Source: CAJPSE01 sp963514535 (GTDB lineage: Bacteria; Synergistota; Synergistia; Synergistales; Aminobacteriaceae). From it: DNA of 5,917 nt. The position numbers and the translations under genes were made by a program. The stretch lies in the NCBI GenBank assembly GCA_963514535.1, contig CAUPUB010000121.1, positions 1 through 5,917 of the forward strand, given 5' to 3'. The notes beneath the pieces are model-generated. The model worked only from the letters and a program-made list of their open reading frames with translations, was not told the origin of the DNA and did no database searches. This document shows positions 1 to 5,899 of this stretch, piece after piece; within the stretch, counting starts at the first letter, position 1, and the number at the start of each line of letters is the position of its first letter.

Positions 1-740
1 ACATCTTCACGGAGCGCAACGGGGTCTACATCATCGACCTGCAGAAGACCGTGAGAGGCCTGGACAAGGCGTATGATTTCATCCGCACGACGGTCTCGGA
101 GGGGGGCACGGTGCTCTTTGTCGGGACCAAACGCCAGGCGCAGGAGACGATTCGCGACGAGGCGACGCGCTGCGGCCAGCATTTTATCAATCAGCGCTGG
201 TTGGGCGGCCTGATGACGAATTTCCCCACGATCCGCAAGCGCGTCCAGCGGATGCTGGAGCTCCGTAAGTACGACGAGGACAATACCTGGGAGAAGTTCT
301 CCAAGAAGGAGCTTGCCGCGCTGCGCAAGGAGCAGCTGAAGCTCGAGAAGTACCTGGGCGGCATCGCCAAGATGAACGCCGTCCCGGACGCGATTTTCCT
401 GATCGATCCGCGCCGCGAGGAGAACGCCATCGCTGAGGCCCGCAAGCTGGGCGTGCCGGTGGTCTCAATCGTCGATACGAACTGCGATCCCGAGGTGATC
501 GACTACCCCATCCCGGGCAATGACGACGCCATCCGCGCCATCAAGCTGATCACGGGGCTTATGGCGAACGCCGTGATTGAGGGCCGGCAGGGCGAGGACG
601 AGGCCGCCCCCGCGGAGGCCGATAAGGCAGAGGAGGAGGCCAAGCCCGTGGACGTCAGCGAGGACGATCTGATCGCGGTTCGCGAGCGTCTGCACAATAC
701 CTACGGCAGCGACGACGTTGAAGGCAAGGGGGATCGTTAA
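1..740 (+). CDS. rpsB: 30S ribosomal protein S2, 5'-truncated by the window edge
   Basis: Ribosomal protein S2 is a structural protein of the small ribosomal subunit. The open frame runs from the first complete codon at position 3 to TAA at 738-740 (245 visible residues). It begins IFTERNGVYIIDLQKT, a classic S2 segment near residue 31, so roughly 30 N-terminal residues are missing upstream. The GTG at 51 is internal and is not the start. Further S2 hallmarks are the GTKRQAQ segment, QRWLGGLMTNF, the LIDPRRE-ENAIAEARKLG stretch and DTNCDPEVIDYPIPGNDDA. After the conserved ITGLMANAVIEGR end there is an acidic, Ala/Glu-rich tail of about 50 residues, longer than the E. coli C-terminus. tsf follows after one base, the usual rpsB-tsf pair. 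Any S2 autoregulatory leader would lie outside the window. Confidence 0.97.
   Translation, partial: IFTERNGVYIIDLQKTVRGLDKAYDFIRTTVSEGGTVLFVGTKRQAQETIRDEATRCGQHFINQRWLGGLMTNFPTIRKRVQRMLELRKYDEDNTWEKFSKKELAALRKEQLKLEKYLGGIAKMNAVPDAIFLIDPRREENAIAEARKLGVPVVSIVDTNCDPEVIDYPIPGNDDAIRAIKLITGLMANAVIEGRQGEDEAAPAEADKAEEEAKPVDVSEDDLIAVRERLHNTYGSDDVEGKGDR
726..733 (+). promoter_or_regulatory. Shine-Dalgarno site of tsf
   Basis: AAGGGGGA lies 8 bases before the ATG at 742, inside the last codons of rpsB. It supports the ATG at 742 over an in-frame TTG at 718, which has no comparable site and would add eight residues not seen in EF-Ts proteins. Confidence 0.8.
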
Positions 741-741
741 T

Positions 742-1338
742 ATGGCCGAGATTTCCGCAGGCGCGGTTAAGGAGCTCCGGGAGCGCACGGGCTCCGGGAT
801 GATGGACTGTAAGAAGGCGCTGGCCGAGACGAACGGCGACGTGGAGAAGGCCATCGACTACCTTCGCGAGAAGGGGCTCGCCAAGGCGGCCAAGAAGGCC
901 AGCCGGACGGCGAGCGACGGTCGCATCTTCCACTACGTCCACAACAACTTCAAGGTGGGTGCGCTGCTGGAGCTGAACAGCGAGACGGACTTCGTCGCCA
1001 AGACGGACGAGTTCAACGCGCTGGGGCACGAGATTGCCATGCATATCACGGCGGCGAATCCCCTCTACCTTCGTCCTGAGGACGTCCCGGTGGAGGACCT
1101 GGAGCGCGAGAAGGAGATTTACCGTCAGCAGCTCCGGGACGAGGGAAAGCCCGAGGATCGCATCGAGAAGATCGTGGAGGGCAAGGTCCGCAAGTTCTAC
1201 GAGACGACCTGCCTGATGGAGCAGGCCTACATCAGGGACCCCGATAAGAAGATCGGCGACCTGGTGGTCGAGATGATCGCCAAGCTGGGCGAGAACATCG
1301 TCATCAAGCGCTTTGCCCGCTTCATGATCGGGGAATGA
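742..1338 (+). CDS. tsf: Elongation factor Ts, short form (198 aa)
   Basis: EF-Ts is the cytoplasmic guanine-nucleotide exchange factor that releases GDP from EF-Tu. The start at 742 gives MAEISAGAVKELRE, the normal EF-Ts N-terminus, with an in-frame UBA-like domain (residues about 1-45) containing TGSGMMDCKKAL. The conserved ETDFVA motif at about residues 81-86, whose Asp-Phe pair disturbs the EF-Tu Mg2+ site, is intact. The C-terminal part includes the segment KFYETTCLMEQAYIRDPDKK and ends at residue 198. This is close to the short Thermus-type protein (about 196 aa) and well below the E. coli length (283 aa), so it should contain a single core subdomain rather than two. It is coupled to rpsB by a one-base gap and is followed by a terminator, so rpsB-tsf looks like a complete two-gene unit. 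Confidence 0.97.
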   Translation: MAEISAGAVKELRERTGSGMMDCKKALAETNGDVEKAIDYLREKGLAKAAKKASRTASDGRIFHYVHNNFKVGALLELNSETDFVAKTDEFNALGHEIAMHITAANPLYLRPEDVPVEDLEREKEIYRQQLRDEGKPEDRIEKIVEGKVRKFYETTCLMEQAYIRDPDKKIGDLVVEMIAKLGENIVIKRFARFMIGE

Positions 1339-1366
1339 CTTATTGAATACCGCTCCAGTATGACGG

Positions 1367-1405
1367 ATCCGGCGTGGACGATTCCTTCCTCCGCGCCGGA
1401 TTTTT
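1367..1405 (+). terminator. Intrinsic terminator after tsf
   Basis: A 12-base-pair stem (1367-1378 ATCCGGCGTGGA with 1390-1401 TCCGCGCCGGAT, one G-U pair) closes an 11-base loop and runs directly into a T run at 1401-1405. It begins 28 bases after the tsf stop. It should end most rpsB-tsf transcripts, so pyrH needs read-through or its own promoter. It could also act as an attenuator ahead of pyrH, but I see no convincing competing anti-terminator fold. Confidence 0.8.
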
Positions 1406-1445
1406 GCTGCGCGCAGGGAACTTCGTTCGTATTTTTGTTCCGTTG

Positions 1446-1454
1446 AAGGGGGGA
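1446..1454 (+). promoter_or_regulatory. Shine-Dalgarno site of pyrH
   Basis: AAGGGGGGA ends 5 bases before the ATG at 1460 and fixes this start. The resulting N-terminus MPRYKRVLLKLSGE matches UMP kinases exactly in layout. Confidence 0.8.
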
Positions 1455-1459
1455 TTGCG

Positions 1460-2185
1460 ATGCCGAGGTACAAGCGGGTCCTGTTGAAGCTCTCCGGGGA
1501 GGTGTTGGCCGGGGACAGTCGCTTTGGCCTCGATTTCGACGCGGTGCGTCGGATCGGGGCGGAGCTCGCTGCGGTTCACCGTGCGGGTGTCGAGCTGTGC
1601 ATGGTGGTGGGCGGCGGCAATATGCTGCGTGGCCGGGATGTTGAGAAGCTGGGCATCGAGCGGGCCCAGGCCGATTACATGGGCATGCTGGGGACGGTGG
1701 TCAACGCCCTGGGGCTCCAGGACGTCCTGGAGAAGCTGGGCGTCCCGACGCGCGTCCAGACCGCTATCGAGATGCGGGCAGTCGCGGAGCCCTACATCCG
1801 CCGTCGCGCCCTGCGGCATATGGAGAAGGGGCGCGTGGTGATCTTCGCCGCGGGGACGGGCTCCCCGTTCTTCTCGACGGACACCACCGCAGCCCTGCGG
1901 GCGGCGGAGATGAACGCGGACTGCATGGTCAAGGGGACGAAGGTGGATGGGATTTACGACAGGGACCCGAGCACCTTCAAGGATGCCAAGTTCCTCTCCC
2001 GCGTCACCTATAGCGAGGCGCTGCGCGACGGCATCGAGGTCATGGACGCCTCCGCGTTCTCCCTCTGCCGCGAGAACCGGATCCCAATCCTCGTCCTGGA
2101 CGTCCGGAAGCAGGGCACCCTGGTTTCGGCGCTTGTAAAAGGCGAGCGAATTGGTACAATCGTGGAGGAGGGGGAGCCCGGCTAA
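1460..2185 (+). CDS. pyrH: UMP kinase (uridylate kinase), 241 aa
   Basis: PyrH phosphorylates UMP to UDP with ATP in de novo pyrimidine nucleotide synthesis. It is a cytoplasmic hexamer of the amino-acid kinase fold, distinct from eukaryotic UMP/CMP kinases. Visible motifs are KRVLLKLSGE at residues 5-14 (phosphate binding), VVGGGNMLRGRD at about 49-60, ADYMGMLGTVVNALGLQD at 71-88, AAGTGSPFFSTDTTAALRA at 130-148 (UMP binding) and KGTKVDGIYDRDP at 158-170. The length (241) matches the family and no key motif is missing. The gene lies between the terminator after tsf and frr. Its 3' end carries a purine-rich run at 2164-2176 that encodes EEGE residues and could double as a Shine-Dalgarno site for a small overlapping ORF at 2185. 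The family is commonly regulated allosterically by UTP and GTP. Confidence 0.97.
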   Translation: MPRYKRVLLKLSGEVLAGDSRFGLDFDAVRRIGAELAAVHRAGVELCMVVGGGNMLRGRDVEKLGIERAQADYMGMLGTVVNALGLQDVLEKLGVPTRVQTAIEMRAVAEPYIRRRALRHMEKGRVVIFAAGTGSPFFSTDTTAALRAAEMNADCMVKGTKVDGIYDRDPSTFKDAKFLSRVTYSEALRDGIEVMDASAFSLCRENRIPILVLDVRKQGTLVSALVKGERIGTIVEEGEPG

Positions 2186-2259
2186 TGGCGCCCCCGTCGT
2201 TCTGGCCGTCATACGTTTGGACGCGTCCGGAATACGAGAACAAGAACAAGAAAACCTGA
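2185..2259 (+). CDS. Possible 24-residue small ORF overlapping the pyrH stop
   Basis: The last base of the pyrH TAA is the first base of an ATG (TAATG), a typical translational-coupling arrangement. The frame runs 24 codons to TGA at 2257-2259. The purine-rich GGAGGAGGGGGAG at 2164-2176 lies 8 bases upstream, a very good Shine-Dalgarno position. The predicted peptide starts MAPPSFWPSYVW, with several aromatic residues and prolines, and ends in a charged ENKNKK tail. It has no recognisable family or hydrophobic membrane segment. It may be a coupled leader peptide or simply chance: a short open frame like this is not statistically striking, and the purine run is also explained by Glu and Gly codons of pyrH. 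Low confidence. Confidence 0.25.
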   Translation: MAPPSFWPSYVWTRPEYENKNKKT

Positions 2260-2296
2260 GAGCAAAGACCTGAGAGCGAAAAATTGAGAGGAGGAA
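2255..2296 (+). repeat. Three imperfect 14-base tandem repeats in the frr leader
   Basis: Units at 2255-2268, 2269-2282 and 2283-2296 share TGAGAG at exactly 14-base spacing (2257, 2271, 2285). The first two are nearly identical (CCTGAGAGC plus A/G-rich filler). The third has diverged into TTGAGAGGAGGAA and contains the frr ribosome binding site (AGGAGG at 2289-2294, 9 bases before the ATG). The stretch is purine-rich and should be poorly structured in RNA. It may be a slipped duplication of the translation-initiation region. Confidence 0.7.
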
Positions 2297-2303
2297 AAAC
2301 GTT

Positions 2304-2861
2304 ATGCCCAGAAACGAGATTAAGCAACTTCGGGACAGGATGGAGAAGGCTGTAGCGTTTTTGCATAACGAATACCTGGCGATCCGGACCGGCCGGGCTC
2401 ATCCGGGGCTGGTGAGCGACATCAAGGCGGACTACTACGGCACGCCGACGCCCCTCAAGCAGATGGCGAACATCACGGTTCCCGAGGGCCGCAAGATCCA
2501 GATAGCGCCCTTCGACCGCTCCAGCCTGAAGGTGATCGAAAAGGCGATTCTGGCCTCGAACCTCGGGATCACCCCTCAGAACGACGGGGAATGCATCCGC
2601 CTGACCCTGCCGGAGCTCACGCGGGAGCGGCGTGTGGAGCTGACGAAGCTCCTGGCGAAGAAAGCTGAGGAGACACGCGTCGTCCTGAGGAACCACCGCC
2701 GTGATTCCGTCGAGGTCCTGAAGAAGATGGAGAAGGACTCCGCCATCACCGAGGACGACCTGAAGAAGTACACCAGGGAGGTCCAGGATGCGACGGACGA
2801 ATACATCAAAAAGGTCGATGAGGCCTATAAGGCGAAGGAGAAGGAAGTCCTGGAGGACTGA
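2304..2861 (+). CDS. frr: Ribosome recycling factor, 185 aa
   Basis: RRF acts with EF-G to split the post-termination ribosome into subunits. The 185-residue length is exactly that of the family. The three-helix-bundle domain is seen in residues about 1-30 (RDRMEKAVAFLHNEY, then RTGRAHPGLV at 28-37) and again from about 105 to 185. The small beta domain lies between them, with YYGTPTPLKQMANITVPEGR at 44-63, PFDRSSLKVIEKAI at about 69-82 and NDGECIRLTLPELTRERR at 93-110. The conserved RNHRRD at 129-134 carries the arginines that contact 23S rRNA. The family usually has RASP where this protein has RAHP, a mild variation. The start at 2304 is set by AGGAGG 9 bases upstream. It is probably co-transcribed with pyrH across a 118-base gap that shows no terminator. 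Confidence 0.97.
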   Translation: MPRNEIKQLRDRMEKAVAFLHNEYLAIRTGRAHPGLVSDIKADYYGTPTPLKQMANITVPEGRKIQIAPFDRSSLKVIEKAILASNLGITPQNDGECIRLTLPELTRERRVELTKLLAKKAEETRVVLRNHRRDSVEVLKKMEKDSAITEDDLKKYTREVQDATDEYIKKVDEAYKAKEKEVLED

Positions 2862-2889
2862 CCCGACGGAGAACGCCCTGAGAACTTCT

Positions 2890-2897
2890 GGAGGAGA
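2890..2897 (+). promoter_or_regulatory. Shine-Dalgarno site of cheR
   Basis: GGAGGAGA ends 5 bases before the ATG at 2903, in the 41-base gap after frr. The gap has no terminator-like hairpin, which points to an frr-cheR transcript. Confidence 0.75.
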
Positions 2898-2902
2898 GCC
2901 TG

Positions 2903-3706
2903 ATGGAAGAGCAGAATCAATACACCTCGCCCGAATACGAGGGGTTCAAGCAGAAGCTGCGCAAGATTATCGGACTGGACCTGAATTCCTACAAAAATCA
3001 GATTCACCGGCGGGTTCACATGCTGATGGATCGCTGGAACGTCAAGACCTACGATGACTATTTCAACACGATCAAGAACGATGACAAAAAATTGAGGGAG
3101 TTTCTGGACCATCTGACGATCAACGTGTCGGAGTTCTTCCGCAACGACAGCCAGTGGTGGAAGCTGCGGGACAAGCTCATCCCCGATCTGATCAAGAAGC
3201 GGGGCCACAAGCGGCTGAAGCTGTGGAGCGCCGGCTGTGCTACGGGCGAGGAGCCGTATTCCCTGGCCATTCTGTCGGCCGTCTGCGGCCTGGATGCCTC
3301 GACCCCGGTGTTGGCCGCCGACATCGACCAGGGGGCCATCGCCATTGCCCAAAAGGGCGTCTACCTGAAGCGGCAGCTCCTGAACGTCCCCCCGGAGTAC
3401 CTCTCCAAGTACTTCACGACCCGTGACGGGGGGGAGACCTACGAGGTGAACGCCGAGATCAAGCGGCGCGTGTCATTCAAGCGCTTCAACATGATCGACG
3501 ACGCCTTTGGCGGCGGGTTCGACGTCATCCTCTGCCGTAACGTCGTCATCTACTTCACGGCGGAGACCAAGGCCCTGCTCTACGTCAAGTTCTTCAACGC
3601 CCTGGCGCCCGGCGGGTATTTCCTGGTCGGGTCCACGGAGCAGATCTTCGACTACAAGAAGATGGGCTTCGAGATGGCGGGGCCGTTCCTCTATACGAAA
3701 AAATAA
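2903..3706 (+). CDS. cheR: CheR-type chemoreceptor glutamate methyltransferase, 267 aa
   Basis: CheR transfers a methyl group from S-adenosylmethionine to glutamates on methyl-accepting chemotaxis proteins, opposing CheB and allowing sensory adaptation. Residues about 10-75 form the helical CheR N-terminal domain. TINVSEFFRND at 72-82 matches the conserved T-x-FFR segment. The SAM-binding loop is WSAGCATGEEPYSLAI at 108-123, with acidic residues DID at 140-142. FDVILCRNVVIYF at 206-218 is the conserved CheR catalytic-domain signature, followed by LAPGGYFLVGSTE. The length is normal (E. coli CheR is 286 aa) and there is no TPR or receiver fusion. No other chemotaxis gene is in view. The position directly after frr is unusual, since frr is often followed by uppS-cdsA. 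The gene symbol reflects the family; the substrate receptor is unknown. Confidence 0.93.
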   Translation: MEEQNQYTSPEYEGFKQKLRKIIGLDLNSYKNQIHRRVHMLMDRWNVKTYDDYFNTIKNDDKKLREFLDHLTINVSEFFRNDSQWWKLRDKLIPDLIKKRGHKRLKLWSAGCATGEEPYSLAILSAVCGLDASTPVLAADIDQGAIAIAQKGVYLKRQLLNVPPEYLSKYFTTRDGGETYEVNAEIKRRVSFKRFNMIDDAFGGGFDVILCRNVVIYFTAETKALLYVKFFNALAPGGYFLVGSTEQIFDYKKMGFEMAGPFLYTKK

Positions 3707-3711
3707 GACGT

Positions 3712-3797
3712 GCAAAAACAAGACGGCCGGGCCAGGCGGCCCGGCGAACGCCCCCGGACGCCCGTCCGGGGGCGGAACGTTTCTTTTATGTTTTTGC
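3712..3797. terminator. Bidirectional terminator between cheR and the AAA+ gene
   Basis: Two GC-rich hairpins lie side by side. One is 3726-3745 (GCCGGGCC, loop AGGC, GGCCCGGC). The other is 3749-3774 (12-base arms CGCCCCCGGACG and CGTCCGGGGGCG around CC). To the right is the T-rich run 3780-3795, serving plus-strand transcription from cheR. To the left is the A-rich run 3714-3720, which reads as T on the minus strand and serves the AAA+ gene. The outermost GCAAAAACA (3712-3720) and TGTTTTTGC (3789-3797) are perfect inverted copies, so the whole block is nested. The plus-strand T run starts about 5 bases after the stem rather than directly at it. Confidence 0.75.
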
Positions 3798-3865
3798 GGA
3801 CGGGCAGTCCCCATCGTCCGGCATCCTCCGGCTGGCGCTTGGGGCGCATGAGGCCGGGGCCGGGT

Positions 3866-5899
3866 TCAGTGAAAGCCGACGATGCGGCGGTGTGGTTCGG
3901 CGGCCTGCACGTTCGGGACGAAGTCCTCGGCCAGGAGGGCTTTCAGTTCCGCATCCGTCGTCCTGTCGGCTGGGAGGCGCACCAGACGCGACGCCTGGCG
4001 CATCATGGCCCGCTCCACGAGGTTCCGCACGAAGCGGCCGTTGCCGAAATCGGGCGTACTCAAAGCGGACTCCAGCAGGCTGCGGACCCGCTCCTCGGCT
4101 TCCGCGTCGAGCGCCCGGCTCTTCTTCCTGACGACAAGCCGAAGGATCTCCACCAGCTCGTCCGCCGTGTAGTCGGGGAAGTCGATGTGAAACGCCACGC
4201 GGCTCCTCAGGCCGGGGTTGCGCTCCACGAACTCCCGCATCCGGTCGGGATATCCGGCGAAGACCACCACCGTCTCGTCCCGTGCGTTCTCCATCTCCTG
4301 GACGATCGTGTTGATCGCCTCGTCGCCGTAGAGCCCGTCGCGGTCCTCCACCAGCGAGTACGCCTCGTCGATGAAGAGCACCGAGCCCTTGGCCGCCTTG
4401 AACTTCTTTTTGACGAGCGGCGCGGTCCATCCCACGTACTTGCCCACCAGGTCGCTCCGCCCGACCTCCACCAGGCCGCCTGCGGAGAGCAGCCCGTTAT
4501 CCTTCATGATACGGGCCATCAGGCGCGCCACGGTCGTCTTGGCCGTGCCGGGGTTTCCGGCAAAGACCATGTGCATCGAGGGCCGCTCCGTACCTATCCC
4601 TCTGTCCGCAAACAGCTTCTGGGCCTTGTGGAAGTCGATGGCCTGGAGGATCACCTCCTTGACCGACCGGAGGCCGGGCATCTCCATCAGATCCTTATAG
4701 GCGTCGCCCTTCGGCTTTTTCACCCGGCTCTCCGCCTCAGCGGAGAGCTCCCGGTACTGGGGGTGGAGCTCCGTCCTCAGGTAGCTGTCGTACCAACGAT
4801 CGAACAGCTTGTTGAGGTCGGTGCCAAGGTACCCGGACTCCTCGCGGGGCAGGCTTTTGACGAGGGACCGGCAGTCCTCGATGCCGTTTTTCGCGGCCAG
4901 ACGCCTCAGGTACCCCCGGGCCTCCCGGGTGAAGACGAGCTCCTCGTCCAGCCTGACGAACGTGATGCCATGAAGTTCGTCCATCAGATGCTCGTACAGT
5001 TTGGACTCCGACCGCCCCATCTCCAGGATGGTCAGGGTCCCGCGGCGGAACTCGCGAATCCTCGACGCGACGGACGCGACGAGCTCGAAGGAGGCGTCGG
5101 CGTGTCCGGACTCCTCCCCACTGTCCTCCGGGGAGAACGTTATCGCCAGGGCGCAGCCCAGCTGCGACTGATAGAGCTCCTTCAGCTTGTCCTCGTAGAG
5201 GCATTCGAGCAGGCCGCTTTTGACGCTGCGCGTCAGGGTGCAGTAGCGCCGGCCCATCAGGCGCCCCCTCTGGAGCAGGGAGCGCAGCAGCAGTTCCCGG
5301 ACGGAGCGGCGGACCTGCGGGTCGTCCGACACGATGACGTAGTGGACCGGGTTCCCCTGGAAGCGGTCCGGGGAGCGTTCGTCGAAGATCCGCTCTATCT
5401 CGGGGATCAGGGAGGCTCCGCACAGCAGCCGTTTCGCCTCGGCGATGGCTTCACTTTTCGTGCAGGGGGTGTCGAGCAGCACCTCCTCGCACTCCGACTC
5501 CGTGCAGGCGTCGATGAACGCCATGCCCAGATCGGTCTTGTAATCGTCGTCGTCTTCGATGTAGTCGTTCCTGTCCGCCAGGTTGAGCATCCGGGAAAAT
5601 TCCCCGGCGGTGATCTCTCGGGTATCGAGGATTTTCCCCTTGAGCCGGGTGCGAGTGCGAAACTCCTCGAAGGCCTCCGCGAGATCCCGACGGTTCATCA
5701 AGACGGCGTCCACGAACAGGGCGGCGCCGATGGAGACCCTTCGGTCCTCGAAGTCCGAGACGAAGAAGGCGATCGTCCCCTTCGTCCTCTCGTTGGCATC
5801 CGCCGTCAGAGCCTTGAGACGGGATCGCACGCGCCTTGACTGCCGATCGCCGCTCTCCAGGGCCTTCTCACTCTCAAATTCAATCTTGTAGAACAGCAT
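3866..5899 (-). CDS. CbbX/SpoVK-like AAA+ ATPase with a large uncharacterised N-terminal region (677 aa)
   Basis: This is an AAA+ protein whose C-terminal module (residues about 400-670) resembles the CbbX/CfxQ/SpoVK family of ATP-driven remodelling enzymes. Visible are Walker A GNPGTAKT at 448-455, pore-loop region LVGKYVGWTAP at 484-494, Walker B VLFIDEAYSL at 507-516, the sensor-1 region VVVFAGYPDRM, NPGLRSR at 561-567 as likely arginine finger, and GNGRFVRNLVERA at 619-631 as sensor 2. Typical CbbX proteins are about 300 aa; this one has about 395 extra N-terminal residues. Residues about 185-350 look like a second, degenerate AAA+ unit with no Walker A, ending in a lid-like LRRLAAKNGI. 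An acidic DDDD patch lies at 116-119. The ATG at 5899 is preceded by GGGAGGA on the minus strand (plus positions 5905-5911), so the start is well supported. No RuBisCO gene is nearby, so RuBisCO activation is unlikely; the target is unknown. Confidence 0.85.
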   Translation of the reverse strand: MLFYKIEFESEKALESGDRQSRRVRSRLKALTADANERTKGTIAFFVSDFEDRRVSIGAALFVDAVLMNRRDLAEAFEEFRTRTRLKGKILDTREITAGEFSRMLNLADRNDYIEDDDDYKTDLGMAFIDACTESECEEVLLDTPCTKSEAIAEAKRLLCGASLIPEIERIFDERSPDRFQGNPVHYVIVSDDPQVRRSVRELLLRSLLQRGRLMGRRYCTLTRSVKSGLLECLYEDKLKELYQSQLGCALAITFSPEDSGEESGHADASFELVASVASRIREFRRGTLTILEMGRSESKLYEHLMDELHGITFVRLDEELVFTREARGYLRRLAAKNGIEDCRSLVKSLPREESGYLGTDLNKLFDRWYDSYLRTELHPQYRELSAEAESRVKKPKGDAYKDLMEMPGLRSVKEVILQAIDFHKAQKLFADRGIGTERPSMHMVFAGNPGTAKTTVARLMARIMKDNGLLSAGGLVEVGRSDLVGKYVGWTAPLVKKKFKAAKGSVLFIDEAYSLVEDRDGLYGDEAINTIVQEMENARDETVVVFAGYPDRMREFVERNPGLRSRVAFHIDFPDYTADELVEILRLVVRKKSRALDAEAEERVRSLLESALSTPDFGNGRFVRNLVERAMMRQASRLVRLPADRTTDAELKALLAEDFVPNVQAAEPHRRIVGFH

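Noticed and set aside
51..740. GTG at 51 as the start of rpsB
   Set aside because: The frame continues upstream to the window edge with conserved S2 residues (IFTERNGVYIIDLQ), so the gene is truncated by the window and the GTG is an internal valine.
718..741. TTG at 718 as the start of tsf
   Set aside because: It would add eight residues foreign to EF-Ts; the ATG at 742 has a well-placed Shine-Dalgarno sequence and the canonical N-terminus.
1404..1435. Possible promoter before pyrH (TTGCTG with TCGTAT or TATTTT)
   Set aside because: Only about half of the consensus positions match in each box at 17-base spacing, and the better -10-like box requires 20 bases. Too weak to annotate.
655..1473. 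272-codon minus-strand open frame opposite tsf
   Set aside because: A shadow of tsf in a GC-rich genome with no motif of its own and spanning the tsf terminator.
1340..2212. 290-codon minus-strand open frame opposite pyrH
   Set aside because: It overlaps pyrH entirely, has no recognisable domain, and arises from GC-rich codon bias; pyrH is certain.
2219..2228. Palindrome GGACGCGTCC between pyrH and frr as a terminator or operator
   Set aside because: It has no loop room and no T run after it, and a single 10-base palindrome in GC-rich DNA is not enough evidence for an operator.
3710..5839. 709-codon open frame on the plus strand, antisense to the AAA+ gene
   Set aside because: It lies codon-for-codon in register opposite the real gene. 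In that register antisense stops need TTA, CTA or TCA codons in the AAA+ gene, which high GC makes rare. The translation shows no family motif, while the minus frame shows full AAA+ motifs and a ribosome binding site.
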